Positions 16,941-26,877 of a stretch of 64,000 nt of DNA are shown here, piece after piece. Position 1 is the stretch's first letter. Each line of letters begins with the position of its first letter. Origin of the DNA: Paractinoplanes lichenicola (lineage in GTDB: Bacteria; Actinomycetota; Actinomycetes; Mycobacteriales; Micromonosporaceae); assembly GCF_016785085.1 (NCBI RefSeq), contig NZ_JAENHO010000008.1, forward strand, positions 496,001 through 560,000. Reading direction: 5' to 3'. A program made the position numbers and the translations under genes. A model generated the notes under the pieces. That model had not been told where the DNA came from and ran no database searches. It saw only the letters and a program-made list of their open reading frames with translations.

Positions 16941-18589
16941 TCGCGCTCGGCGGTCAGCACCCGGGCGGTGACTTCGGGGCGCAGGCCGGGCTCGCCGGCA
17001 GCGACCTCGTAGGCCTCGCGCATCGTGGCCACCAGCAACGCCAGACGGCGCCCCTGCTCCGGCCCCGTGGTTTGATCTTCCGCGCCCTTACTGGTGCTGG
17101 AATAAGGCCCACCCGACCGGGGGACCTCCACCCTAAGCGGCTCGGGGCTCGAGCTCGTCAAGTTTTCCACAGTGGGCGCCGAGGGTGCTTCGGGTTGTCC
17201 ACAGGCGGTGGCTGTTTCTACCGCCAGGATCGCCTCGTCGAGGTGGCGGGCGGCGGCCCGGTTGCGGATCAGCAGGGCCGCGGCCAGGCCGAATGCGCAG
17301 CCCAGGACGGTTTGGACGAGCCGGTCGCCGACCAGCTCGAGCGGCGGGGTCGCGTGACCGAGCTCACCGACGAGCAGCGCCAGCGGGGTGACGGCCAGCA
17401 TGGCCAGACCGTAATTTCGCACCACCAGCAATTCGGCGACGACCTGGGCCACAACGATCTCGGCGACCAGCACCCAGGGGCCGCCGGGCACGGCGACGGC
17501 GGCGCCGGCGATCAGGAGGCCGACGAGGGTGCCGCCACCGCGTTGGAGAGCGCGGTGCAGGGAGAGCCGGAGCGAGGCGGCCTGCAGGACGGCCACCGCG
17601 GAGACGGCGGCCCAATACGGGTGGCCCAGGCCGGTGACGTGGGCCAGCAGGCCGGCGACGGTGCCCGCGGCCAGAGCGCCGAGCGCAACGCGGGCGGCGG
17701 CGGGCCAGAGCGGGCCGTGCGGACGGGCGGGCAGGCTGCGCAGCAGGGTGGCGGCCAGGCGGCGCTCGGCTATCTTGCGCTGCTCGGGGGCGGTGGGGGT
17801 GAGCCGGGGGAGCGAGCCACGGCGGGTCACCTGATCGGCGAGCGCCCGGAGTTCGGCGGCGGCGGCCGGGTCGTGACCGTGCAGGCCGCTCAGCTCCGTC
17901 TCGGCGTGCGCGATCAGCACCTCTTCGACACGCCGATCGGGGCCCAGGGCTCGCCACGCCCGTTCGACTGCCAGGGCGGCCTGGTGGCGGGCGGTCAGGC
18001 CGGGCGGGCCGGTGGGGGCGTCGGCCAGGGCGGCGGAGGCGCGCAGGGCGCGGGCGATGGCCAGGCGGCGCGGGGCCTCGGGGGCGATCAGGTAGCCCGA
18101 CATGGTGATCAGCCAGGCGACGGCGGCCGCGGCGGCGGTCAGGAGGATGTTGCGGGGCAGAGACCCGGCGGTGGCGGGGAGGGCGCTGCTGACCGCAGTG
18201 GCGAAGGCGAACATGAGACCGCCGGGTGGGCCGATGCGGAAGCGGTTGCCGAGAACGGTGGCGGCGGCGCCGACGAGGGCGACCGCGGCCACGCCGACCA
18301 CGGCAGGGCGTGGGGCAAGCGCGGCGAGGGTGCCGGCGGCCACGGCGAGCACCAGGCCCGCGGCGGCGCCGGCGGTGATCAGGGCGCGGCGGCGGTACGG
18401 CTCGTCGCGGCCGTACAGGGCGGTGAAGGCTCCGAACGTCGCCACGCCGGCCCACGCTGTGTGGCCGGTGGCGACCAGGACGATCAGGGGAACCGCCACC
18501 GCCAGGCCGGCCCGCAGGGCGAACGCCCAGGTGGCGTCGACCGGGCGAATACGCGCCGCCATGCGCAGGTCAGGCGGCATGGCGGGCAT
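16895..18589 (-). CDS. FUSC-family membrane protein
   Basis: A protein of about 564 residues. Hydrophobic helices occupy residues about 15-170, then a soluble helical part, and a second helical block near residues 285-420 with WPAAARVALGALAAG and YWAAVSAVAVLQAASLR, as in FUSC/YccS/AaeB-type proteins linked to export of aromatic acids. The Pro/Ser-rich linker (about 445-500) precedes a short helical tail. The start is uncertain: ATGs at 18589, 18580 and 18562 are in frame and none has a clear ribosome site. It is transcribed away from the GntP gene. Confidence 0.75.
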   Translation of the reverse strand: MPAMPPDLRMAARIRPVDATWAFALRAGLAVAVPLIVLVATGHTAWAGVATFGAFTALYGRDEPYRRRALITAGAAAGLVLAVAAGTLAALAPRPAVVGVAAVALVGAAATVLGNRFRIGPPGGLMFAFATAVSSALPATAGSLPRNILLTAAAAAVAWLITMSGYLIAPEAPRRLAIARALRASAALADAPTGPPGLTARHQAALAVERAWRALGPDRRVEEVLIAHAETELSGLHGHDPAAAAELRALADQVTRRGSLPRLTPTAPEQRKIAERRLAATLLRSLPARPHGPLWPAAARVALGALAAGTVAGLLAHVTGLGHPYWAAVSAVAVLQAASLRLSLHRALQRGGGTLVGLLIAGAAVAVPGGPWVLVAEIVVAQVVAELLVVRNYGLAMLAVTPLALLVGELGHATPPLELVGDRLVQTVLGCAFGLAAALLIRNRAAARHLDEAILAVETATACGQPEAPSAPTVENLTSSSPEPLRVEVPRSGGPYSSTSKGAEDQTTGPEQGRRLALLVATMREAYEVAAGEPGLRPEVTARVLTAEREARAALLTKPPAPRH

Positions 18590-18626
18590 GGGTTGAAAGT
18601 TACTCGGGTCGGGTAGTCGCCGGGTC

Positions 18627-20129
18627 ATGACGTCTGTCGCGGCTGAGGCCATCACCGACGCGGGGACCGGGCAGCTCGTGCTGGCCGCCGTGCTGGGCAT
18701 CGTAGTTGTGGTTCTGCTGATCGCCTGGGCCAAGTGGCATCCGTTCCTGGCGCTGATCCTGGGGTCGGCCACGCTCGGCATCGTCGCGGGGGCGTCGCCG
18801 GGCGCCACGATCGACTCGTTCACGGCCGGGCTCGGCAGCACCGTCGGCAACGTCGGGTTACTGATCGCGCTCGGGTCGATGATCGGGGCGCTGCTGGCCG
18901 AGTCGGGCGGCGCCGACGGCATCGTGAACCGGATCGTCAACAGCGTCACCGGCTCGGCGTTGCCGTGGGCCATGGCCGGCGTGGCCGCGCTGATCGGGTT
19001 GCCGCTGTTCTTCGAGGTCGGCGTGGTGCTGCTGGTGCCGATCGTGCTGCTGGTGGCCCGGCGTACGGACATCGGGCTGCTCCGGATCGGCATTCCGGCG
19101 CTGGCCGGGCTCTCGGTGCTGCACGGCCTGGTGCCGCCGCACCCGGGGCCGCTGGTCGCGATCTCCAGCCTGAACGCCGACCTCGGGCTGACCCTGATGT
19201 TCGGCCTGATCTGCGCGATCCCGACCGTGATCATCGCGGGGCCGGTCTTCGGCAACTGGATCGCCAAGCGGGTGCCCCTGCCGGTGCCAGCCCTGGTGCT
19301 GGCGGGCGGCGGCAACGCGGCAAGCGGCGACAAAGCGACGAGCGGGGACCGGGCTGGTGGCGGGCCCGCCGGTGGGCAGGACTTCGTCGACCGCGACGAC
19401 GTCGCCAACCCCGCCGGGCGGCCGGACGCACTGGTCGACGAGCAGCTCCCGGCCGGGCGGCGCAACCCGGGCTTCTGGCCCGCCGTGCTGACCGTCATGG
19501 TGCCGATCGTGCTGATGCTGGTCCGCGCGATCGGAGAGCTGACGCTGGCCGAGGGCAACAGCGTCCGCGGCGCCCTCGAAGTGATCGGGGAACCGGTCGT
19601 CGCGCTGCTGGCCGGGCTGCTGCTGGCCATGTGGAGCCTGGGCAAGCGGGCCGGGTTCGACCGTCAGCAGACCTTGGCCGTCATCGGCGGGTCGCTGCCG
19701 CCGATCGCGGGCATCCTGCTGATCGTGGCCGCGGGCGGCGGCTTCAAGCAGGTGCTGGTCGACGCGGGCGTGGGCAACGTCGTCGCCGACGCGGCCAAGG
19801 ACGCGAACATCAACGCGCTGGTCCTCGGCTTCCTGGTCTCGGTCGGCATCCGGCTCGCGACCGGTTCGGCCACCGTCGCCACGATCACCGCCGCCGGCAT
19901 TGTGGCGCCGCTGGCGGCCACCCTGGACAAGCCGACCGTGGCGCTGCTCGCCCTGGCCATCGGCGCCGGCTCGCTGTTCTTCTCGCACGTCAACGACGCG
20001 GGCTTCTGGCTGGTCAAGGAATACTTCGGAATGACCGTGGGCCAGACCATCAAGACGTGGTCGGTGATGGAGACGATCATCTCGGTCGTCGGCTTCGCCT
20101 GCGTGATGCTGCTCAGCCTGGTTGTCTAG
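18627..20129 (+). CDS. gntP: GntP-family gluconate:H+ symporter
   Basis: A 500-residue permease with about 12-14 hydrophobic helices. GLPLFFEVGVVLLVPI, HGLVPPHPGPL and GSLFFSHVNDAGFW are hallmarks of the gluconate permease family, which imports gluconate and related hydroxy acids with protons. It is about 50 residues longer than the typical 450. The excess is a Gly/Asp-rich cytoplasmic linker (residues about 228-285). A rare TTA leucine codon is at 18858. No gluconate kinase is adjacent. The stop overlaps that of the next, convergent gene by 4 bases. Confidence 0.9.
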   Translation: MTSVAAEAITDAGTGQLVLAAVLGIVVVVLLIAWAKWHPFLALILGSATLGIVAGASPGATIDSFTAGLGSTVGNVGLLIALGSMIGALLAESGGADGIVNRIVNSVTGSALPWAMAGVAALIGLPLFFEVGVVLLVPIVLLVARRTDIGLLRIGIPALAGLSVLHGLVPPHPGPLVAISSLNADLGLTLMFGLICAIPTVIIAGPVFGNWIAKRVPLPVPALVLAGGGNAASGDKATSGDRAGGGPAGGQDFVDRDDVANPAGRPDALVDEQLPAGRRNPGFWPAVLTVMVPIVLMLVRAIGELTLAEGNSVRGALEVIGEPVVALLAGLLLAMWSLGKRAGFDRQQTLAVIGGSLPPIAGILLIVAAGGGFKQVLVDAGVGNVVADAAKDANINALVLGFLVSVGIRLATGSATVATITAAGIVAPLAATLDKPTVALLALAIGAGSLFFSHVNDAGFWLVKEYFGMTVGQTIKTWSVMETIISVVGFACVMLLSLVV

Positions 20130-20551
20130 CAGAGTCCGTCGAGTTTTTGGCCTACCGTTTGGAAGTCGCCGTTCACGTAGGCCAGGGGGTCGGGGCGGGT
20201 GGCGCCGGCCGAGAGCTCTTCGCTGATCTTCTGGAGGGCGTCGAGCAGGCCGATGTCGGTCACTCCGGTGCGTTCGGCGGCGACCTGGGTGGCCATGTCG
20301 GCCAGGGTTCGTTGCATGCCGGTCGCGACCTCGTCGCCTGTGCCGGCGGCCAGGGTGGCGAGCCGTTCCGCGCCCTCGGTGAGGATCTCCTGGGTGGCCG
20401 CGCAGACGTATTCGGGCACGCCCTCCGACGCCGTCGGGATCGGGGCCATGCTGATCGGCATCGGGGTGGAAGCGGGCGTTCCCTCGTTCTGGCAGCCCGC
20501 GAGAAGGGCGGCCAGCCCGAGCGGCAGCAGAACGAGTCGACGATGACGCAT
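20126..20551 (-). CDS. Small secreted lipoprotein
   Basis: A 141-residue protein. MRHRRLVLLPLGLAALLAGC is a lipoprotein signal peptide with the lipobox LAGC, so the mature protein is probably lipid-anchored outside the membrane. The mature part is a helical, Ala/Thr-rich domain without recognised motifs. Three in-frame starts exist (20587, 20560, 20551). None has a ribosome site, but TACTAT lies 7 bases before the 20551 ATG, which suits a leaderless mRNA. Confidence 0.65.
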   Translation of the reverse strand: MRHRRLVLLPLGLAALLAGCQNEGTPASTPMPISMAPIPTASEGVPEYVCAATQEILTEGAERLATLAAGTGDEVATGMQRTLADMATQVAAERTGVTDIGLLDALQKISEELSAGATRPDPLAYVNGDFQTVGQKLDGLC

Positions 20552-20644
20552 GTCCGACATAGTAGTGACAATCGATGGATTCACCACCGGAGGAACCGGG
20601 GGAAAGCGCGCAACCCCGCGCGGGAACCGTAGTTAACGAGCTAT

Positions 20645-22459
20645 GTGCCCAACATCCGAAAAAGTAGCCTGATCGTTGCCCTGGCCGGGCTCATGGCGTC
20701 GGCCGGGGGCGTCGCGATCGCCGAGGTGGTCACGCCCACGCCGGTGACGTCGCCGTCGTTCAACGGGCCGGTGTACGCGGTCGCCTACCGCGGCTCGACC
20801 GTCTACGTCGGCGGCAACTTCACCAGCGCGATCGTCGGCGGCAAGACCGTCGCGCGCACCCGGCTGGCCGCGCTCGACGCCCGTACGGGAAATCTGCTCG
20901 ACTGGCAGCCGACGGCGGACGCCAATGTGCGCGCCCTGGCCGTCGCCGGGGACGTCGTGTACGCGGCGGGCGACTTCGACAACGTCAACGGCACCGCCCG
21001 CGACGCCGTGGCCGGGATCGGCGCGACGAACGGGCAGCTGACCCCGATGCGGCACACGGTGCTGGGGCAGCCGAACGCGCTGGCGACCGGCAACGGGCGG
21101 CTCTATCTCGGGGGCCGGATCACCGCCGTGAACGGGGTGGCGCGCGGCAACCTGGCGGCGTTCACGCTGGCCACGGGCGCGCTCGACCCGTGGGCGCCGA
21201 CGACCGACGACGTGGTCAACGCCGTCGCCGTCACGCCGCGGCGGGTGTACGTCGGTGGGCGCTTCCACAAGACGAACAACAAGAGCTCGACGCTGCGGCT
21301 GTCGGCTGTGGACCCGGTCACCGGCGCGCTCGACCCGGCGTTCGTGCCCAAGCCGGTGTCGCAGGTCTTCGCGGTGGCGGCCGACCCGGCGGGCGTCTAT
21401 GTGGCGCTGGGCGGACAGGGCGGCCGCGCGGTGGCGTACACGCCGGCCGGGGCGACCCGCTGGACCCGCGTGTTCGACGGCGACGCGCAGGCGGTGGCGG
21501 TGCTCGACGGGACGACGTACGTGGGTGGGCATTTCGACAAGGCCTGCACCACCACCAACAACGGCGTCAAGGGCGTGTGCACCGACGGCTCGGTGACGCG
21601 CGGGAAGCTGGCCGCGGTCGACGCTCAGGGCAATCTGCTCGAGTGGGCGCCGCAGGCCAACGGCGTGGTCGGCACCCGGCAGATCGCGACCAGCCCGCAG
21701 CTCGGCTCGATCAGCGCGGTCGGCGACTTCACGACGGTCAGCGCGGTCTCCCGCAAGCGGTATGTGGCCTTCTCGGGTGTAACGCCGCGAGTGGAGAAGG
21801 CGCCGGCGACCGGACCCGTCGCCTCTTACAACTTCGACTCGACGATCGCCGACGGCAGCTTCGACGACGGCTCGGGCCACGGCCACCTGCTCCGCACGGT
21901 CACCCGCGACGGCGGCGAGGTCGCGATGGAGCCGCACGGCGCCGGGCAGGCCCTCACCTTCCCGCCGCGCTGCTCCGGCGAGACCTGCCCCAAGCTGGTG
22001 CTGCAGGCCGAGAACACGCCGGATCTCAACCCCGGGACCAAGCCCATCCGGTACGGCGCGGCGGTGCGCCTCGCCACGGCGCCGGCCGGTGCGCGGGGCC
22101 CGGACGGGCAGAACGTCCTGCAGAAGGGCTACGCGGCCGCGGGCGGGCAGTACAAGCTGCAGGTGGACGGCGTCACGGGCAAGCCGAGCTGCGCCATGAC
22201 GGACACGAGCGGCGGGACGACGTACGTGGTCCGCAGTAAGAACTCGATCGCCGACGACAAATGGCACGCCCTCGAGTGCCGCCGCACCGGCCCGACGCTG
22301 GCGATCGCGGTCGACGAGCAGGTGCGGGCGACCATCGCGATCCCCGAGTCGCTCGCGATCGGCAGCGCCCAGCCGTTCAGCCTCGGCGGCAAGGGTGTGG
22401 GCGCCCAGAACGACCAGTTCCACGGCGCAATCGACGACGTCTGGATCACGATCGGATAA
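20645..22459 (+). CDS. Secreted beta-propeller protein with LamG-like domain
   Basis: A 604-residue protein. Residues 1-26 are a signal peptide (NIRKSSLIVALAGLMASAGG, likely cut after AIA). Residues about 35-385 hold repeated blades of the type VYVGGNFT, VYAAGDFDNVNG, LYLGGRITAVNG, VYVGGRFHKT and TYVGGHFDKAC, a delta-60/WD-like propeller. Residues about 395-604 form a concanavalin/LamG-type sandwich (VASYNFDSTIADGSFDDGSG; QFHGAIDDVWI at the end). It probably binds surface or extracellular carbohydrate; an enzyme activity is not evident. The GTG start is the only one placed before the signal peptide. Confidence 0.8.
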   Translation: MPNIRKSSLIVALAGLMASAGGVAIAEVVTPTPVTSPSFNGPVYAVAYRGSTVYVGGNFTSAIVGGKTVARTRLAALDARTGNLLDWQPTADANVRALAVAGDVVYAAGDFDNVNGTARDAVAGIGATNGQLTPMRHTVLGQPNALATGNGRLYLGGRITAVNGVARGNLAAFTLATGALDPWAPTTDDVVNAVAVTPRRVYVGGRFHKTNNKSSTLRLSAVDPVTGALDPAFVPKPVSQVFAVAADPAGVYVALGGQGGRAVAYTPAGATRWTRVFDGDAQAVAVLDGTTYVGGHFDKACTTTNNGVKGVCTDGSVTRGKLAAVDAQGNLLEWAPQANGVVGTRQIATSPQLGSISAVGDFTTVSAVSRKRYVAFSGVTPRVEKAPATGPVASYNFDSTIADGSFDDGSGHGHLLRTVTRDGGEVAMEPHGAGQALTFPPRCSGETCPKLVLQAENTPDLNPGTKPIRYGAAVRLATAPAGARGPDGQNVLQKGYAAAGGQYKLQVDGVTGKPSCAMTDTSGGTTYVVRSKNSIADDKWHALECRRTGPTLAIAVDEQVRATIAIPESLAIGSAQPFSLGGKGVGAQNDQFHGAIDDVWITIG

Positions 22460-22613
22460 TTCCAGAGAGGACGCGGTCACCCACTGTTCATGATCAAAGT
22501 GGAGAGTTGAATTTCCCACATGCCACACTCTGGCCCTAATTGAGTGATGACCTCGCCGTACGGGTACTGGTAGCGTTGCCCGCCGTCATCTACGCAGCGT
22601 GAGGAGTTGACGA

Positions 22614-23330
22614 ATGGCCAGCTGGATCTTGGTCCCCTGCCTGGTGAGGCTGCGCTCCGAGTTCAACGCGATCGCGCCGAACCGCGACAAGTCGAGCGAC
22701 GGTTCGGTCGGCGACACGGCGCACTCGGCCGGCTCGTCGGACCACAACCCGGACGAGACCGGCAACGTGCCGATCCGGGATGCCGACCGGACCAACGAGG
22801 TGCACGCGATCGACGTCGACGTGGATCTGCGGACGCCGGGCCTGACCATGGAGAAGGTGGTGCAGTTCCTGCTCACCCGCTGCCGGTCGGGCGCCGAGAC
22901 GCGGCTGCGCTACATCATCTACAACCGGCGGATCTGGTCGGCCGGCACCGGGTGGCGCCAGGAGGCGTATTCGGGAGCCAACCCGCACGACCACCACGCG
23001 CACTTCTCATCCTCGTACGAGACGAACCGCGAAGCCTCCGTGGCTTCCTGGCATTTGGAGGACGTTCCCGTGGCACTCACCGCCGACGACAAGAAGTGGA
23101 TCTCGGCCGAGATCGCCAAGCAGGTCAAGGCGCAGATCGACGACATCTGGGCCTTCAACATCGGCCGGTCCACGGGCACGCCGACGCAGCGCGCCGACGG
23201 GGCGATCGTGACCACAAATGTGCGCACCGGCACGATCGCCAACGACCAGATGCCCAAGCTGTTCGACGCGATCGAGCAGCTCACGGCCCAGGTGGCCGAG
23301 CTCAAGGCGCAGGTCACCGCGCGGTCCTAA
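22614..23330 (+). CDS. Phage-lysin-like M15-type peptidoglycan hydrolase
   Basis: A 238-residue protein. The N-terminal 150 residues resemble the catalytic domains of actinophage lysins: SSDHNPDETG, then EVHAIDVDVD and HDHHAHF, which supply His/Asp residues in the order expected for zinc binding in M15-like carboxypeptidases. The C-terminal 80 residues are helical (TADDKKWISAEIAKQ; EQLTAQVAELKAQ, a coiled coil). There is no signal peptide, as in many phage lysins, and no holin is adjacent. TGAGGAG lies 8 bases before the ATG. It is probably a domesticated phage gene. Confidence 0.65.
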   Translation: MASWILVPCLVRLRSEFNAIAPNRDKSSDGSVGDTAHSAGSSDHNPDETGNVPIRDADRTNEVHAIDVDVDLRTPGLTMEKVVQFLLTRCRSGAETRLRYIIYNRRIWSAGTGWRQEAYSGANPHDHHAHFSSSYETNREASVASWHLEDVPVALTADDKKWISAEIAKQVKAQIDDIWAFNIGRSTGTPTQRADGAIVTTNVRTGTIANDQMPKLFDAIEQLTAQVAELKAQVTARS

Positions 23331-24655
23331 GGGATCGCGCCGGAGCCGGCCTCCGGCTCACCCTCCTCGCCGCCGGCCGGCGCCGACGTGGTCTCGTCGT
23401 CCGGCGGCGGCGGGTCCTCGATCACGGGCGGCGACGACGTGACCGGCGGCGACGTGGTGGTGCCGGGTTCGGCCGTGTCGGGCGGCGACGAGGTGGGAGT
23501 GCCCTGCGGCGGGGCGGGCTTGGTCGTCGGCCGTTGCGGAGTGTCGCGGGTTTTTGTGCTCTTCGGCTCGTCGGGCGCGTCACCCGTGCCGACCGTCCCC
23601 TTGACCGACTGCGACGGCGAAACCACGCCCGGCGTCTTGGTCTCGTCGTCGCCCCGGGTCGGCAGCCAGACCGCGAGCGCCGCGATGGCCGCGACCAGCA
23701 CCAGCGCCCCGGCCCCGGCGAGCACCAGGGTGGCGCGTCTCGGGCCCTGACCCCGTACGGGCTCGGAAAGGGTCTTGGGCGCGGCGGCCGCGGCATAGCG
23801 AGGCGCCGCCAGGATCGCGGTCGTGTCACCGCCACCGCCGGAGAGCGCCTGATCGGCCGCCGCGGCCATCGCCGCCCCACTGGGGTAACGATCCTCCGGC
23901 TTCTTGGCCATCGCCCGCATGACCAGGGCACGCACCGCGGGCGGCACGTCGTCGGGCAGGTCGGCCGGCGTCTCGCTGAGGTGCTGCATGGCGATGGCGA
24001 TCGGGTTGTCGCCCAGGAACGGCGGATGCCCGGCCAGGCAGTGATAGGCCACCACACCCAGCGCGTAGAGATCGGCCGGCGGCCCGGTCGTCTCCTTCGA
24101 GACCTGCTCGGGCGCGATGTACATGGCCGTGCCGACCACCTCGCGCGCGCCGGTCAGCGTGGACGAGCTCGCCGAGCGGGCCACCCCGAAGTCGACCAGC
24201 ACGACGGTGCCGTCCGCCTTGATGATCAGGTTGCTCGGCTTGACGTCGCGGTGCACGATGCCGGCCTCGTGCGCGGCCTCCAGGGCCCGCGCCGCCTGGG
24301 CCACCACCGACATGGTCTCGGCCGGGGTGAGCCGGCCCTGCTCGGCGATCCGCTCGTTCAGCGGCTGACCGTCGATGCGGGCCATCACGATGTACGCGTC
24401 GGCGCCGCCCGCCGTCTCGCCGAAGTCGTAGACGTCGGCCACCCCGGGGTGGTGCAGCGCGGCCATCGACCGGGCCTCGTGCCGGAAGCGCTCCTGGAAA
24501 CCGGGATCGCCGGCCCGGTCGGCGTGCAGCGTCTTGACCGCGACGTCCCGCCCGAGCACCGTGTCGGTCGCCCGCCAGACCTCGCCCATGCCGCCGGCCG
24601 CGATCCGGTCGTCCAGCCGGTAGCGATCACCGAGAATCTCACCTGGGGATGGCAT
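23327..24655 (-). CDS. PknB-type membrane Ser/Thr protein kinase
   Basis: A 442-residue protein. Residues about 11-270 are a Hanks-type kinase: GGMGEVW loop, VAVKTLH lysine, HRDVKPSN catalytic loop, VDFGVAR metal site and APE-containing YIAPEQ. One transmembrane helix follows (about 305-330, LVLAGAGALVLVAAIAALAV), then a Pro/Thr/Ser-rich outer segment of about 110 residues without PASTA repeats. It phosphorylates cytoplasmic proteins; the target is unknown. A strong AGAGGAGG site precedes the ATG. The stop overlaps that of the lysin-like gene by 4 bases. Confidence 0.92.
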   Translation of the reverse strand: MPSPGEILGDRYRLDDRIAAGGMGEVWRATDTVLGRDVAVKTLHADRAGDPGFQERFRHEARSMAALHHPGVADVYDFGETAGGADAYIVMARIDGQPLNERIAEQGRLTPAETMSVVAQAARALEAAHEAGIVHRDVKPSNLIIKADGTVVLVDFGVARSASSSTLTGAREVVGTAMYIAPEQVSKETTGPPADLYALGVVAYHCLAGHPPFLGDNPIAIAMQHLSETPADLPDDVPPAVRALVMRAMAKKPEDRYPSGAAMAAAADQALSGGGGDTTAILAAPRYAAAAAPKTLSEPVRGQGPRRATLVLAGAGALVLVAAIAALAVWLPTRGDDETKTPGVVSPSQSVKGTVGTGDAPDEPKSTKTRDTPQRPTTKPAPPQGTPTSSPPDTAEPGTTTSPPVTSSPPVIEDPPPPDDETTSAPAGGEEGEPEAGSGAIP

Positions 24656-24705
24656 GAACCTCCTCTACCCGTACGCCGCAGAGACCATACGCGCAACGAC
24701 GATGG

Positions 24706-26877
24706 TCAACGTCCGGGAACGGGCGCGGAGCTCAGATCGCCCGTGCGGTGGATCGTCTGCCACTTGAGCCGCCGGCCGGTGACCGCGGCGATCGCCGAGT
24801 GCAGCAGCACAAGGTACATCACCTGGCGATAGACGATCTGCTGCAGGGGCAGCGTCCACAGGGGGCGCAGCGGCTCCCGATCCAGGCGGAACGCGAGCAC
24901 GGCGGTCAGCGCCTGCACGACCAGCATGGCCAGCCAGCCGATGATCGTGATCTCCCGGTCCAGGAACAGCAGCCCGTACAGCGCCATCAGGTCGATCAGC
25001 GGCGCCAGCAGCGGCAACAGCACGCTGAACAAGGTGATGAGCAGCAGCTGCCGCCGCTTGAACAGGCCCGATCCGGCCCGGTGCTTCCAGATCGCCTGCA
25101 TGGTGCCGTAGCTCCACCGGTAACGCTGGCGCCACAGCTGCCCGACGGTCGCGGGCGCCTCGGTCCAGGCCCGCGCCGATTCCTCGTAGACTACCCGCCA
25201 CCCGGCCCGCTGGATCGCGATCGTCAGGTCGGTGTCCTCGGCCAGGGTGTCGGTGCTCAGCCCGCCCGACTCGTTGAGCGCCGTCCGGCGGAACGCACCC
25301 AGCGCCCCCGGGATGGTCGGGATGCAGCGGAACGTGTCGTACAGCCGCCGGTCCAGGTTGAAGCCGATCACGTATTCGATGTGCTGCCACTTGCCGAGCA
25401 GCCCGCGCCGGTTGGCCACCTTGACGTTGCCCGCGACCGCGCCCACCTTCGGGTCGGCGAACGGCTGCACGAGCCGGTGGATCGCGTCGGTCTCGACCAC
25501 CGTGTCCGCGTCCACCATCACGATCAGCTCGTTGCGCGACAGCGCCACCCCGGCGTTCAGGGCGTTCGCCTTGCCCCCGTTCGGGATCCGCACGACACGC
25601 ACGTTCCCCAGACCCAGTTCCCGTACGGCCTGGGCCGTGCCGTCGGTCGAGCCGTCGTCCACCACCAGCACCTCGACCCGCCGGTGCGCGCTCGAGGCCA
25701 GCGACCGCACCGCGGGCCCGATCGTCTTCTCCTCGTTGTAGGCGGGCACGACGATCGTCACCGGCGACGTGACCGGCAGCCCCCACGACCAGTCCGGCCC
25801 CCGGCGTCGCCGCGAATGACGCCAGGCAAAGGCGAAAAGAATCAGGGTCCGTACGACGATCAGCCCGCCCGCGGTGATCAGCAGCACCCACAGCACGCTG
25901 AGCACGGCGTCCGACACCCGTACGGTCCAGACCAGCGCCCGCCCCCGCCACACCGCGTCATCGCCGGCCGCCGGGTTGGCCTGCCCGCCGATCGCCGCGC
26001 TGACCGTGCTGAACTTGTAGCCCCGCTCGGTGAGCAGCGGAATCAGCCGGTCGAGGGCGGCCACGGTCTGCGCCCGGTCGCCGCCCGCGTCGTGCAGCAG
26101 CACGATCTGCCCGTCGTTGCCCTTCGGGGTCAGGTTGCGCACGATCGCGTCCACCCCCGGGCGCTTCCAGTCCTCACTGTCCATCGTGTCGAGCACCGTC
26201 AGATAGCCCTGGGCGCCGACGGCCCGTACGGTCTGCCAGTCCTTGTCGGTCAGCGCGTCCGCGAACGATGAATAAGGCGGGCGCATCAGCCGGGTCGAGG
26301 CGCCGGTGGCGTCGGCGATCGCCAGCTGGGTCTGCGAGTTCTCCATCTCGCGCCGCCACTCCGGCAGCTCGGCCAGGTCGGGATGGGTGAACGTGTGCCC
26401 GCCGAGCTCGTGGCCCTCGCGCGCGATCCGCTCGGCGATCCCCGGATGCCGCGCCACCTGCGACCCGACGACGAAGAACGTGGCCTGCACCCGATGCCGG
26501 GCCAGCACGTCGAGAATCCGTGGTGTCCACTGCGGATCCGGCCCGTCGTCGAACGTGAGCGCGATCGTCTTCGCCGGCATCCCGTACGTCCGGAGGCCGC
26601 CCCCGCCGGTCAGATCGATCACCGGCCCGCCGTCGCGCACCTCGGGCGGCACCGCTTTGTTCGTCGTGGACGCCTGCGTGGTGCCGTCCGGGCTGAACCC
26701 CGCATCGGTGTAGACCGAGACCAGAATGACCGTCGCCAGCAGCAGCAACACGGTCAACGCGAGCACTCCCGCCGCCGCCCGACGGCGCTGGATCCGCCTC
26801 TTACGCCGCACCGGCGGCAACATCGCCGTCGACTCATTAGGATCCTTCGGCGGCGGAGTAGCCCGATAAACCGTCAC
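24706..26877 (-). CDS. Polysaccharide deacetylase-family 2 glycosyltransferase fusion
   Basis: A 723-residue membrane protein. A transmembrane helix lies near residues 35-57. Residues about 100-290 form a NodB-type deacetylase with TIALTFDDGPDP, HELGGHTFTHPDL and LMRPPY, giving the Asp-Asp and HxxxH metal site. Two helices follow and then a processive GT2 domain (VPAYNEEKTIGPA, VVDDGSTDGT, DADTVVE, EDTDLTIAI, RYRWSYG, the QxxRW-type motif), ending in membrane helices. It probably makes and deacetylates an amino-sugar polymer at the membrane. The GTG start overlaps the stop of the small upstream gene (GTGA); longer starts are open but lie inside that gene. Confidence 0.88.
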   Translation of the reverse strand: MTVYRATPPPKDPNESTAMLPPVRRKRRIQRRRAAAGVLALTVLLLLATVILVSVYTDAGFSPDGTTQASTTNKAVPPEVRDGGPVIDLTGGGGLRTYGMPAKTIALTFDDGPDPQWTPRILDVLARHRVQATFFVVGSQVARHPGIAERIAREGHELGGHTFTHPDLAELPEWRREMENSQTQLAIADATGASTRLMRPPYSSFADALTDKDWQTVRAVGAQGYLTVLDTMDSEDWKRPGVDAIVRNLTPKGNDGQIVLLHDAGGDRAQTVAALDRLIPLLTERGYKFSTVSAAIGGQANPAAGDDAVWRGRALVWTVRVSDAVLSVLWVLLITAGGLIVVRTLILFAFAWRHSRRRRGPDWSWGLPVTSPVTIVVPAYNEEKTIGPAVRSLASSAHRRVEVLVVDDGSTDGTAQAVRELGLGNVRVVRIPNGGKANALNAGVALSRNELIVMVDADTVVETDAIHRLVQPFADPKVGAVAGNVKVANRRGLLGKWQHIEYVIGFNLDRRLYDTFRCIPTIPGALGAFRRTALNESGGLSTDTLAEDTDLTIAIQRAGWRVVYEESARAWTEAPATVGQLWRQRYRWSYGTMQAIWKHRAGSGLFKRRQLLLITLFSVLLPLLAPLIDLMALYGLLFLDREITIIGWLAMLVVQALTAVLAFRLDREPLRPLWTLPLQQIVYRQVMYLVLLHSAIAAVTGRRLKWQTIHRTGDLSSAPVPGR

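Noticed and set aside
18590..19645. An N-terminal extension of the FUSC gene beyond 18589 (total 916 residues).
   Set aside because: The added part is antisense to gntP, without a ribosome site or conserved residues.
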